Origin: an uncultured Alphaproteobacteria bacterium
GTDB taxonomy: Bacteria; Pseudomonadota; Alphaproteobacteria; UBA7887
DNA: 15,959 bases
Assembly (NCBI GenBank): GCA_913044255.1
Contig: CAJWOI010000020.1
Span: 1 to 15,959, forward strand
Reading direction: 5' to 3'
Shown piece by piece: positions 8,044-15,596 of the stretch (positions within the stretch are counted from its first letter, which is position 1; each line of letters begins with the position of its first letter). A program made the translations under genes and the position numbers. The notes under the pieces were generated by a model, which saw nothing but the letters and a program-made list of their open reading frames with translations, was not told the origin of the DNA and did no database searches.

Positions 8044-8686
8044 TGAAAAAATAAGGTCCAACGCAACACCTCACTTCTAAATTCTCAGAGTGGAGTTGTG
8101 GGGTCCCAGATACTTTTCCTGCACTTAGCTTTCGCATCCATAGAATGTATCGTTCGGACGGGACATTTCGAAACCGAATCTTTAAATCCCTTTGGAATAT
8201 GTCATCGATAGAGGGGTATCTAGGAGTTTCCCCTGAGATGAACCGCATCAGAATTCATGGATCTATGCATTAATCACATAGCATCCCCAAGCCATTTTCG
8301 AATCTCAACAACCATGAAACCGGATAATAACGTTCGGCTAACCTACCTCGATGGAAGGGGGGGGTGACCATTTGGTCAGTCCCCCCCCCCTAACCTTGTC
8401 CGATTGGTCAAATATTCGGTAACGCATTCTTTTATAATTCATATCATCAACTTTGGGGTTCATACTTCGTATCCAAAAAATGTTAGTTTTGGAGCTCTCT
8501 TTTGGCGCACACCGCTTGCGCGCTTCCTGGAGGTGACCGATCATCCCACGTCTTTTTGAAAAGTTCTAAACCAAGGACGATTGAGTCAGAATGCCACCTG
8601 GGCTCGCATTGTGGTGGTGCTAAAACGGTAGTAGATGTGAGCTGCCGGAAAGTATATGTACCGAACAAATCGTCTTAGGGAACACA
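8044..8686. other. Long intergenic region with no recognisable gene
   Basis: About 640 bases separate the DUF2794 gene from the D-2-hydroxyacid dehydrogenase. Short open frames exist on both strands, including plus-strand runs ending near 8271 and 8677 and minus-strand frames near 8248 and 8668. None has a convincing start with a ribosome binding site or a family I recognise. The region holds a G8/C10 hairpin (8357-8390) and several TGACC/GGTCA half-sites (8365, 8374, 8406, 8534). It could contain decayed genes, a regulatory region or an unrecognised RNA. Confidence 0.5.
8357..8390. repeat. Homopolymer hairpin: G8, palindrome, C10
   Basis: Eight G (8357-8364) are followed by TGACCATTTGGTCA (8365-8378), a near-perfect palindrome with arms TGACCA/TGGTCA, then GT and ten C (8381-8390). 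The arms can fold into a stem of about 6 bp plus 8 G-C pairs, with the GT as a bulge. No U-tract follows on either strand, so it is not a standard intrinsic terminator. The central palindrome alone could be an operator for a dimeric regulator. Confidence 0.7.
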
Positions 8687-9661
8687 TTGACAATGAATAT
8701 TGGCTATTTAATCCGCGTTGCTCCTGAACTTGTGGACAACGTTCCGAGGGATGTTGAGAGTTACACCCAAATTCATGCCGAACAAAATGGATTCTATGCT
8801 GAGGGGGATATCGAAAAAATCCGAAATGTTGATGCCTTCATTGTCAGTATGGAGCCGGTAAATGAACAGATATTGGCTGCTGCCGGTGAACTAAAAATTG
8901 TTCAGCGTCTTGGTGTTGGCTATGAGACCATTGACCTCGAGGCTACGGCACGGAGACAGATTCCCGCTTGTAACATCGAGGGTGTAAACAAGGAGGCCGT
9001 CGCCGAACATAACATGGCGATGATACTTTCTTTGTCCAAGAGACTGCCACAAGCTTCCGCCTATACACAAAAATCGGATTGGGCCTCTGCGCGAACTTTG
9101 ACTCGTAATACCTTCGAGCTTAAAGGCCGGACACTTGGAATAATCGGTTTTGGCAACACGGGCTCGGCTCTTGCTAAGCGCGCGCACGCGTTTGAGATGA
9201 ATATTATCTATAGCGAAATTCGAGACGTGAACGCAGACGTGGCGGGCCAACTCGGGGCCAAATTGGTGAGTCGCGATGTCTTGCTTAGAACTGCCAATAT
9301 CGTCTGCATTTGTACCGACTTAAATGATACTAGCCGTAATATGATTGATGCTGGTGCTATTGCGCTTATGCAACCCGATACAACATTTTTATGTTGTGCG
9401 CGAGGAGGGATAGTGGACGAGGACGCTCTCGCTATTGCCCTCCAAAAGGGGCAACTTTCTCAAGCCGGAATTGATGTGTTCGAGACGGAACCAATTAATC
9501 CAAATAGCCCCCTGATAGGTATACCTAACTGTTTGTTAACAGCCCATGTTGCGGGCGTTACCCATCCAACAGCAATGCGAACTTGGGAATGGGCTCACGA
9601 AAACGTACGCTCTGTAGTCGTAAAAGGGGAACGGCCACGCTGGATTAGGAATGGGGTATGA
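8687..9661 (+). CDS. D-2-hydroxyacid dehydrogenase, NAD-dependent, substrate unknown
   Basis: This soluble oxidoreductase belongs to the phosphoglycerate-dehydrogenase-like family. The cofactor motif is GFGNTG (154-159), with an acidic residue (E177) at the end of the second Rossmann strand that favours NAD. The catalytic residues R239 (CARGGIVDE), E268 (FETEP) and H287 (TAHVAG) fall at nearly the same positions as R240, E269 and H292 of E. coli SerA. The length of about 322 aa means there is no ACT or regulatory domain, so it is not a full SerA; family relatives act on glycerate, glyoxylate, lactate or related acids. The start may be TTG at 8687 or ATG at 8693. AGGGA at about 8677-8681 fits the TTG better by spacing, while ATG is the stronger codon. 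It stands alone. Confidence 0.9.
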   Translation: MTMNIGYLIRVAPELVDNVPRDVESYTQIHAEQNGFYAEGDIEKIRNVDAFIVSMEPVNEQILAAAGELKIVQRLGVGYETIDLEATARRQIPACNIEGVNKEAVAEHNMAMILSLSKRLPQASAYTQKSDWASARTLTRNTFELKGRTLGIIGFGNTGSALAKRAHAFEMNIIYSEIRDVNADVAGQLGAKLVSRDVLLRTANIVCICTDLNDTSRNMIDAGAIALMQPDTTFLCCARGGIVDEDALAIALQKGQLSQAGIDVFETEPINPNSPLIGIPNCLLTAHVAGVTHPTAMRTWEWAHENVRSVVVKGERPRWIRNGV

Positions 9662-9709
9662 TTTTGTGTGCCAACCCTGTAACGAAGCAATACTTAAAAA
9701 TAAAAATTT

Positions 9710-9718
9710 TGTTATAAT
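9710..9718 (+). promoter_or_regulatory. Extended -10 promoter without an obvious gene
   Basis: TGTTATAAT is a perfect extended -10 element (TGn plus TATAAT) in AT-rich DNA between two convergent genes. It points along the plus strand, where the next plus-strand gene lies more than 1.2 kb away behind an opposing gene. Only a nine-codon frame (ATG at 9718) starts close by. A transcript from here would be antisense to the 3' end of the WYL regulator. No good -35 is seen. Confidence 0.35.
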
Positions 9719-9816
9719 GACTGAGAATCATCAAGCGGTAGTTTGAAGGAGTTCGAGCCTTGTTGAAACTCGCCGCCACGATTTCGTTGCAGTTTGTTTT
9801 CGGCAAAATGCGTACT

Positions 9817-10818
9817 TCAGCCTGCTCCCATAGATAAACTAGTTGTTCTGGTTACGGCCTTTTTCAATGTTGAGAGATAGCTTTGGTATTCAACTTTTAG
9901 GCTCTCAGGCTCCTCGATAGTCACGTTTCCCAGCCAATCAGGGTGACAGAGTTCATGAATTAGTTCTCGGTGTCCTTGGCATTTCAGCCATACGATAAGA
10001 CTGCCGTCTTTGTTTTTTTGAGTGAGTTGGGAAGGATGGAACTGGATAGTCTCAGCGCGCTGCGCAGCCACTTTGTTAAAACGCAGTTTCACCTCTAACA
10101 ACTCGTCGCCATGAAATACCCCGAAGCTCTCTGTAGTCCAATCTTTGAAATTCCAATTGGGTTTTGCCTCGAAGTAAGTCCCTGCAAGTTTGGCCCTCTC
10201 TATGAGATCCAAGCGATACGTGACGGGTGTGCGGTCGCCGGATGATGCAACAAGATAACCAAACCGTGCGAAAAGCATCCCGAGCGGCCGCACAATTCTC
10301 CAAGTTGCCTTTGGCCTGGCAACTGCACGATATAGCAAATTTAGTTCTTCGAATCCTTTTAGGGCACTTTCCAAAATACCCATAAGGCTGTCATCAACCC
10401 GGCTCTTGGGTCCCACTTTTCCAATGTGGGACTCCCGTTCAATCAACATCTCCTGGTCGATCGCTAGGTGCTGAGAAAGTGGTTTTTGATCCGCAAGAAT
10501 TTTAGTTAGAGCTTGTTTCTCTACGCTGTCCGGTAGCGTCTGAAGATGTCGTTCGATAGCGGAACGTTCTTTCACATTTAAAGACAACAGAGCCGAAGGG
10601 AGGCCGTCTAAGCGCCACCGTTTTGTCAGATGATGATCCCCTTCCAGTGAAGATGTCTTTGGTTTCAATCCAAGCTCATACAATCCGTTGAGCATCCTTT
10701 CTACCGTCTTTCGAGATCTCTCCGTTCGTTCCATCATTTCTTCGATGGTCAGGCCAAGGGAGCTCGATTGAAGCTCGGTCGCGAGTTTCAGGGACACTGC
10801 GAGCTTGCTGTACGCCAT
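9817..10818 (-). CDS. WYL-domain transcriptional regulator
   Basis: This is a cytoplasmic DNA-binding regulator. An N-terminal winged helix-turn-helix (about 1-60) contains LTIEEMMERTERSRKTVERM, followed by a linker, a WYL domain (about 145-220, with RPLGMLFARFGYLVAS as the family core and GYL in place of WYL) and a C-terminal WCX-like extension (about 225-320). WYL domains are known or predicted to bind nucleic-acid ligands, and such regulators often control defence, phage or DNA-damage genes. The 333 aa length is usual. The ATG lies 12 bases after GGGAGG, a rather long spacing. It is transcribed divergently from the duplicated-domain gene at 10949. A consensus TATAAT on this strand (10878-10873) lies inside a palindrome, which suggests autoregulation. 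Confidence 0.87.
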   Translation of the reverse strand: MAYSKLAVSLKLATELQSSSLGLTIEEMMERTERSRKTVERMLNGLYELGLKPKTSSLEGDHHLTKRWRLDGLPSALLSLNVKERSAIERHLQTLPDSVEKQALTKILADQKPLSQHLAIDQEMLIERESHIGKVGPKSRVDDSLMGILESALKGFEELNLLYRAVARPKATWRIVRPLGMLFARFGYLVASSGDRTPVTYRLDLIERAKLAGTYFEAKPNWNFKDWTTESFGVFHGDELLEVKLRFNKVAAQRAETIQFHPSQLTQKNKDGSLIVWLKCQGHRELIHELCHPDWLGNVTIEEPESLKVEYQSYLSTLKKAVTRTTSLSMGAG

Positions 10819-10869
10819 AAGCGGTTTCGGCCTCCCAAGTTGTTTGGATCGTTATACCCCGGTTTTTGA

Positions 10870-10897
10870 CTTATTATAAGCCTATGATTTTCTCATA
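10870..10897. promoter_or_regulatory. Divergent promoter with two inverted repeats (candidate operators)
   Basis: CTTATTATAAG (10870-10880) is a perfect 5+1+5 palindrome that contains a minus-strand TATAAT, the likely -10 box of the WYL regulator. Next to it, TATGA (10883-10887) and TCATA (10893-10897) form a second inverted repeat with a five-base spacer. They lie in the 130-base gap between two divergent genes, so one regulator could control both. The palindromes are visible; the operator role is inferred. Confidence 0.45.
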
Positions 10898-10948
10898 ATC
10901 TAAGAAGCCGATGGAGCGGCTGGAACCTCAAAACTGACAGGAGGGACT

Positions 10949-11680
10949 ATGACCACTTATTACATCCCAAAAAGGCGTTGTACATTGGAGCAAGCGCAAA
11001 AGAATTCCGAAATCCGCGGCATTAAGGTTTCTACGGGAGATGCCTCCCAATTTTGGTGCGAGCATTTCGGATGTAAAGCTAGCATTTCCGTAGAAGGTGG
11101 TTGGGTGCGAGGCGGATCGAATCGTGGAGCTTACGATGACGATACTGTCAAATTCATTCTTTCTTTAGTTACCAATTGTGACTGGGTTGACGAGCACGAC
11201 GACGCATTTCACGCTTATTTAAATTGGAATGCCAAAGAGCGTTTAGAGAGTGCGGAAGAGGCAACTGAAGATATTATCAAGAATGCTGAGATGGAGGGAT
11301 ATGTACTCACAGAACAGGAAGCAGTAAACGATGAGTTGCATTACGAATTAAGTGAAAGGATGCGCTTTGACGTAGACGACATGCTACCGCTCGCTGTTCC
11401 TGTCAAAGAGTTTGAGCTCTATGCGCCAACGAAACCTTGCAGACTGGAAGAAGCCTTAGAAAATGCGGAGCAGGCGGGGGTTTTTACGGATTTTCATAGG
11501 AGTGGGAAAATTGACTTCAGCTTCGGCCCCTTAACCGATGAGCAAGGTCCGGTCACTTCTGAGCCGGTCATTACAGCCGTAGTTGAAGGCGGGTTTATTA
11601 AGGATGCTGCCGTATATGAGTGGGCGGCTTTGTGCAGCGACAAGACCCTCCAGGCCATCACTAAATGTGAGTGGTATTAG
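10949..11680 (+). CDS. Acidic protein of two diverged copies of one unknown domain
   Basis: I recognise no known family. The 243-aa protein contains an internal duplication. Copy 1 (about 7-79) has RRCTLEQAQKNSEIRG at the start, VEGGW at 48-52 and CDW at 77-79. Copy 2 (about 160-243) has KPCRLEEALENAEQAG, VEGGF at 212-216 and CEWY at 240-243. Key cysteines pair as C11/C164 and C77/C240. A helical acidic linker (about 80-155) joins them. Asp plus Glu number 46 against 23 Lys plus Arg, so the charge is about -23. There is no signal peptide or membrane helix, so it is probably cytoplasmic. AGGAGG just before the ATG predicts strong translation. It is divergent from the WYL regulator and may be its target. 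The function is unknown; acidic charge could fit a DNA mimic, but nothing proves this. Confidence 0.85.
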   Translation: MTTYYIPKRRCTLEQAQKNSEIRGIKVSTGDASQFWCEHFGCKASISVEGGWVRGGSNRGAYDDDTVKFILSLVTNCDWVDEHDDAFHAYLNWNAKERLESAEEATEDIIKNAEMEGYVLTEQEAVNDELHYELSERMRFDVDDMLPLAVPVKEFELYAPTKPCRLEEALENAEQAGVFTDFHRSGKIDFSFGPLTDEQGPVTSEPVITAVVEGGFIKDAAVYEWAALCSDKTLQAITKCEWY

Positions 11681-11853
11681 GGGTAATGTCACACCTACTT
11701 TCAGCGTGTGCTCACGGAAATTTCGTTCGTTAAACCAATGAATTCTATTTGGCCACGCATCGTTCGAAATTAGACAGAAATTGCGCGTTATTTAGGGTTA
11801 CGCTGAGCGTTTAAATGGGGGTCTATACTCCCAGGAACGTTTGTATACACCTG

Positions 11854-12075
11854 TTATGAGTTTTTGGTGTAGCGCCGCCAGCGGTGCAATGCGACCAGCA
11901 TCCACACCACCTCCACTAGCCCGAAGGGCCACGCTCCCTGCACGAAACCGTATATTGAAGCCAGTCCACATGCGCATGCAAATGCAAACACAAACCACGG
12001 GCTCCGAGCCTCCAGTGCGTAAAATATCAGCATGGCAGTCACTGCCAACAACCCGAAAGCGGAAAGGGGATCCAT
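11854..12075 (-). CDS. Small hydrophobic membrane protein, unknown function
   Basis: This 73-aa protein has about three hydrophobic segments (roughly 4-20, 25-46 and 48-63), a conserved-looking MDPLSAFGLLAVTAML start and a WPFGLVEVVWMLVALHRW end, then a basic tail (RWRRYTK) likely in the cytoplasm. I recall similar short proteins scattered in bacteria, but none with a known function. GGGAGGAG lies four bases before the ATG, a good ribosome binding site that supports a real gene. It follows the pentapeptide-repeat gene on the same strand after 68 bases and may be co-transcribed with it. Downstream on this strand, a short stem (11832-11817) followed by an AT stretch could be a weak terminator. 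Confidence 0.75.
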   Translation of the reverse strand: MDPLSAFGLLAVTAMLIFYALEARSPWFVFAFACACGLASIYGFVQGAWPFGLVEVVWMLVALHRWRRYTKNS

Positions 12076-12143
12076 TCCACTCCTCCCAATTTTTCATAAT
12101 TTTCTGTATTCAAACGAACAATTGCGTATCCGCGCGATGCGTT

Positions 12144-12740
12144 TCACATTCCCACGCAGCCTGAATTGATGACATCCCAAAATCTCGACTTAGTATTGCA
12201 AGAAATAGCTTTTGTTATCTGGTGATACCAAACCTTGGAAGTTGATAGATCTGCTCCGTTCAAGTCAGCCTCCTCCAAATTCGCGTGGTATAACCACGCG
12301 CCGCGAAGGTCTGTGTTGCTTAGGTCGGCATTAGAAAAATTGGTTCCTACTAGTACCGCTCCTCTAAAATCGATCCCCTGCAAGTTGAGCTTCTTCATGT
12401 TTATACTTCTAAGATTTGTACCCTTGAAGTTGATCTCACTTACTACGGCGTCTACCAAGCGGGCGCCTGCCAAGTTTGCATATGCCAAGTTTGCACCAGT
12501 TAGACTGGCTCCTCTGAGATTCGCCATAAAAAGTTGGGCCTTCCGTAGATCAGCGTGTGCAAGGTTCGCCTCACGCAAATCTGCCCAGTTAAGGTTTGCC
12601 GCCCGCAAATCACACGATGGGCAGTTATTTGTCGTTTTCAACCGCTGCAAGTCATTTTTATCGAAGGCGTCTGTCGTTTCGTCTCCGAGCCAGAAAAGAA
12701 GAAATGCTGCAGAAACTAAAATGGTTCCAAAGGTTTTCAT
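12144..12740 (-). CDS. Exported pentapeptide-repeat protein
   Basis: About 24 consecutive pentapeptides of the A(D/N)LXX type run from about residue 44 to 165, for example ADLREANLAHADL and ANLAYANLAGARL. These fold into a right-handed quadrilateral beta-helix. The N-terminus (MKTFGTILVSAAFLLFWLG) is a signal sequence or signal anchor, so the repeat region is probably periplasmic. NCPSCDL at 39-45 opens the helix and provides a CxxC pair; similar NCPxCDL openings occur in related proteins. Two further cysteines lie near the C-terminus. The length is 198 aa. The molecular role is unknown; the gyrase-protecting Qnr/MfpA proteins have the same fold but are cytoplasmic, so that role is unlikely here. 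The ribosome binding site is weak. Confidence 0.88.
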   Translation of the reverse strand: MKTFGTILVSAAFLLFWLGDETTDAFDKNDLQRLKTTNNCPSCDLRAANLNWADLREANLAHADLRKAQLFMANLRGASLTGANLAYANLAGARLVDAVVSEINFKGTNLRSINMKKLNLQGIDFRGAVLVGTNFSNADLSNTDLRGAWLYHANLEEADLNGADLSTSKVWYHQITKAISCNTKSRFWDVINSGCVGM

Positions 12741-12933
12741 TCGTAGGGACTATCGGGAGTTGAGCGAAAGAGGCGTATGTCGTACCTCATTTCCGGCCTT
12801 TGGATCAATAAATGGAAAGTAGTAAGTTGTACAATATGGGGGCGCACGGCGATGTAACATCAAACATGTCGGAACATTTTTACAGAACTTCAGGATAAAT
12901 TTTCGTTAAAACTGAAAGATTGGACGATTAACT

Positions 12934-14289
12934 GTGCTGAAGAGTTTTATCCCCTCAATATTATTATATTGTCTCCTTTTAATATCGTCATGTGCGTATG
13001 TGTCAGACAGGACACATACGACAGACGCAATCGATACAAAGGGAGGGAAGTTTCTACCCATAGTAAATATGGAAAGTGGTTTTATCTATAATCATAGAGA
13101 CAACGTTAAGGTAATCAGGAGTGACAATATTGATGATCCTGCTAATACCGTTCTCGTAATTTTTAATCATGGTCTAAGCGGCATATACGAAAAGTCCTGC
13201 AATCAAGAAGGAAATATTGTTCATATCTCGAAGTTGTCGGGCCAAAAAATAAACGGCAAGGAAATAAAAGTGTTCATGAATTGTGAACATTCTCGAGTGG
13301 GTGGAAAATTTTGTGAGAGATCCGAATTTATGAATCTGGAGGAATTTGTTGGAGATAAGCCATTGTGTGGCAATGCGGTTTATTTTAATCGCAAGCAAGC
13401 AACGGTAAATTTAGTGAAAAAGTTTATTGATATGGGCGTTCTCCCGGAAAATATTTTCACGATGGGACACTCATGGGGTGGGTGGAACGCTCTTAGGATA
13501 GCCGCCTTCAACGATGAACTAATCAAGGCCTCCATAGCGCTGATGCCTGCATGCTGTGACATAAAAAGATTTCAAGAAGAAGGAAGTTTAATCGCTAAAG
13601 AATTTCAATATTTTGCTTATCAGTTAAAATCAGCAACAACAATCAATACGCTCGTCTTATCAAGTCCTGGAGATCCATTTGAAACACCGAAATCACTTAA
13701 GTTCTTGGAATCTATTGATGGTGTTCAATTTATGGAACTTCCTGGATCTTGTCCGGGTGCACGCGATGGTCATGGTTTGATGTGGTCATCATGTTTTATT
13801 CCATATGTAGCTAAAATAAAGAACTACATGGAAGACATGATCGAACACGATCGTTTTGCAGACGCACTCGTGGGAATTGATGACGGGACCAAAGAGATAG
13901 CAACACTTGCAAAAAATGAGGCCGCCGCAAATAAGGCTCCTCCCGATGCCACATCCTCTTTGTCGGCACTCGACCAGATGCCGAGAACCGAGCCACTTCC
14001 GCAAGATGAGTTAGACAAGGAAGGAGAGCCGAGGACTGTATTTATGGCCCATCTGGCTTCTTACCGAAAAATCGAAGGGGCTAAAAATGGATGGGAACAG
14101 TTGGCCACGCAACATGGTGCAATACTCAATTACTTGTCGCGGGAAATTTCGCGGGTCCTTATTCCCAACAAGGGTATTTTTTATCGTATCGAAGTCGGCC
14201 CATTTGCCTCCATCAAAGAGGCCAAGGAACTATGTTTAATGCTAAACGAGCATAAAACATATTGCCATCCGCTGAAGCGAATTCGTTGA
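12934..14289 (+). CDS. Lipoprotein alpha/beta hydrolase fused to a C-terminal SPOR domain
   Basis: A type II signal ends in LISSC with the acylated cysteine at C20 and Ala at +2, consistent with an outer-membrane lipoprotein facing the periplasm. The alpha/beta hydrolase domain (about 70-305) has an oxyanion strand FNHG, the nucleophile elbow GHSWGG with S180, and likely D247 (SPGDPF) and H280 (DGHGLM). A low-complexity Ala/Pro/Asp/Glu linker (about 310-366) leads to a SPOR domain (368-451) with the features AHLASYR and FYRIEVGPFASIKEAKELC. SPOR domains bind peptidoglycan strands lacking stem peptides, mainly at division septa. The substrate of the hydrolase is unknown. The hydrolase part is visibly more AT-rich than the linker/SPOR part, as if joined from two sources. 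The start is GTG without a clear ribosome binding site. Confidence 0.85.
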   Translation: MLKSFIPSILLYCLLLISSCAYVSDRTHTTDAIDTKGGKFLPIVNMESGFIYNHRDNVKVIRSDNIDDPANTVLVIFNHGLSGIYEKSCNQEGNIVHISKLSGQKINGKEIKVFMNCEHSRVGGKFCERSEFMNLEEFVGDKPLCGNAVYFNRKQATVNLVKKFIDMGVLPENIFTMGHSWGGWNALRIAAFNDELIKASIALMPACCDIKRFQEEGSLIAKEFQYFAYQLKSATTINTLVLSSPGDPFETPKSLKFLESIDGVQFMELPGSCPGARDGHGLMWSSCFIPYVAKIKNYMEDMIEHDRFADALVGIDDGTKEIATLAKNEAAANKAPPDATSSLSALDQMPRTEPLPQDELDKEGEPRTVFMAHLASYRKIEGAKNGWEQLATQHGAILNYLSREISRVLIPNKGIFYRIEVGPFASIKEAKELCLMLNEHKTYCHPLKRIR

Positions 14290-14290
14290 T

Positions 14291-14611
14291 TAACAAGGTG
14301 CGGCAAACTTATTTCGTTAGCTCGTATTCAACGATTGTTTTACTTCAAAAACTTCCCGCGTTCTTGTTACTTTTCCTGCCCAATGATGGTCGAATTCTTT
14401 GATAAATTCTTTCATCAGGAGTGATGAAATTAGGTTGAAAACAAAAGCAAAAAAAGACGGCCTGTTAATTGGGTTTAATGCGTGGGATCCTTTTTGGTTT
14501 GTTGAGATTGACCGAATTCCCGCGCAATTGTTTCCCGCCAACCACACTTTTTTGGGTGTGGGAATCCCTAAAGGACGTCATGAAGTTGTTTTCAAATATA
14601 GGCGACGCTGA
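14291..14611 (+). pseudogene. Decayed C-terminal fragment resembling a YfhO-type membrane protein
   Basis: Conceptual translation across two frames gives pieces that resemble the C-terminal beta-sandwich of large YfhO-like membrane proteins. KVRQTYFVSSYSTIV is in the frame at 14289. From about 14345 the next frame gives TSKTSRVLVTFPAQ, a TGA stop (14384-14386), then IRLKTKAKKDGLLIGF, AWDPFWFVEID, LFPANHTFLGVGIP and KGRHEVVFKYR. The last part fits the family ending in which a 'pgW.a.vDG' motif is followed by 'paG.H.V.f.Y'. At least one frameshift and one in-frame stop separate the pieces. No start with a ribosome binding site is present, and the region follows the hydrolase stop directly. The last 70 codons from a TTG at 14399 are open. 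The family match is from memory of the pattern, so confidence is moderate. Confidence 0.5.
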
Positions 14612-14750
14612 TTATTGTTGTTTGTTTTTGGGAAAAGGAAAATCTGTTTTGATATTTTTTAGGTAGAGCAGGCTAAATCTTTGGCAGCATTCTTCCTCGC
14701 AACCAGGCCTTGATCTCCGGTTCTGTCCAACAAACTACAAGATTATCAAG

Positions 14751-15596
14751 TTATCTTGGCCTTTTTCTTATATATTCAATTTCATACAAAAACAGAGAAT
14801 CGGTAAATAGATAGATTCTATTTTCCTCACTAAGAATTTTTCTGATTCGGTCACCAAACTTAATGCTTTCATCACTTAAAATCCTAAGTTCAGTATCATT
14901 AATTTCATATTTTAATATATGATATGTGCCACTTATCATCGAGGAAATCAAAATACAATTAGAATACAGTTGGTCGACTGAAAATGGGCAATCCGTTAAA
15001 TCCGAGATGCCAAGGGAAGGTGTAAAATAATATATTGGTGATTTATACGATCCATTTTGGCGGTAGGTTTCTACGTCTAGTTTTTCATTATAAGGTATTC
15101 CATGAGAGAATTTTGGCCACCCATAATTGCTGCCTGGTTCAATTATATTTACTTCGTCTCCGCCACGAGGGCCATGCTCTACGGCTATCAGGCGCTCCTG
15201 AATAAATTTTAACCCCTGAGGGTTTCGGTGCCCCTTGGAATACGACTCGATGTCTTGCAATAAATACCCGGCCTCGCTTTTTTGGACTTTTATCTTGATA
15301 ACATGACCTAGATATGAACTATCGCTTTGAGCGACAGTAAAAGCATCCAGATCCGAGTTCGCGGCACCAGTGCCCAGTGCTAAATATATTGTGTTATCTC
15401 GTGCAGCAATACCACCTCCCAAAGAACTTGTTTCCCCATCTGCCACCCCAGGATAAGGATTTAGTCGGGCCAATTGTCTATTGTCTACAACACTACTTTT
15501 ATTACCGTCGATCCTCAATGTGCTGATTGCAACACTGAGCCCCTTTTCATCCTGCTTTGTATGATATAATGCCACATCACGATCAGAAAACCACAC
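14751..15596 (-). CDS. PQQ-dependent sugar dehydrogenase (glucose/sorbosone dehydrogenase), 3' part
   Basis: This is the C-terminal part of a soluble beta-propeller dehydrogenase of the GSDH family, which oxidises sugars or related alcohols with PQQ in the periplasm. The hallmarks are GHRNPQGL, EHGPRGGDEVNII and SNYGWP in sequence, plus LGGGIAARDNTIYLALGTG earlier. The C-terminus (RIRKILSEENRIYLFTD) looks complete. The 281 aa from a GTG at 15596 are too short for the family, which usually has about 350-450 residues, and this frame stays coding-like upstream to a stop at 15875-15873, so the GTG is probably not the true start. The 5' part is frameshifted and runs off the window. Either the gene is broken or the sequence has an indel. 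Confidence 0.78.
   Translation of the reverse strand: MWFSDRDVALYHTKQDEKGLSVAISTLRIDGNKSSVVDNRQLARLNPYPGVADGETSSLGGGIAARDNTIYLALGTGAANSDLDAFTVAQSDSSYLGHVIKIKVQKSEAGYLLQDIESYSKGHRNPQGLKFIQERLIAVEHGPRGGDEVNIIEPGSNYGWPKFSHGIPYNEKLDVETYRQNGSYKSPIYYFTPSLGISDLTDCPFSVDQLYSNCILISSMISGTYHILKYEINDTELRILSDESIKFGDRIRKILSEENRIYLFTDSLFLYEIEYIRKRPR

Noticed and set aside
7970..8248. 92-codon open frame on the minus strand
   Set aside because: It overlaps the end of the DUF2794 gene, has no recognisable family and no good ribosome binding site.
8080..8271. Plus-strand open stretch that looks slightly protein-like
   Set aside because: No start with a ribosome binding site and no family pattern; probably chance, though a decayed gene cannot be excluded.
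8498..8677. Plus-strand open frame of about 60 codons containing several cysteines
   Set aside because: The only start is a TTG without a suitable ribosome binding site and no family is recognised.
9738..9795. tRNA-like words (AGCGGTAG, GTTCGAG and a CGCCGCCA near the end)
   Set aside because: The arms do not fold: the T-stem has only four pairs around an eight-base loop and there is no anticodon arm or acceptor match.
11841..12164. 107-codon plus-strand frame over the small membrane protein gene
   Set aside because: The minus-strand gene has a strong ribosome binding site and membrane-protein pattern; the plus frame has neither.
12235..12822. Long plus-strand open frame of 195 codons
   Set aside because: It is the mirror of the pentapeptide-repeat gene; the repetitive codons keep the opposite strand open and give a biased Lys/Arg/Ser/Ala/Phe composition.
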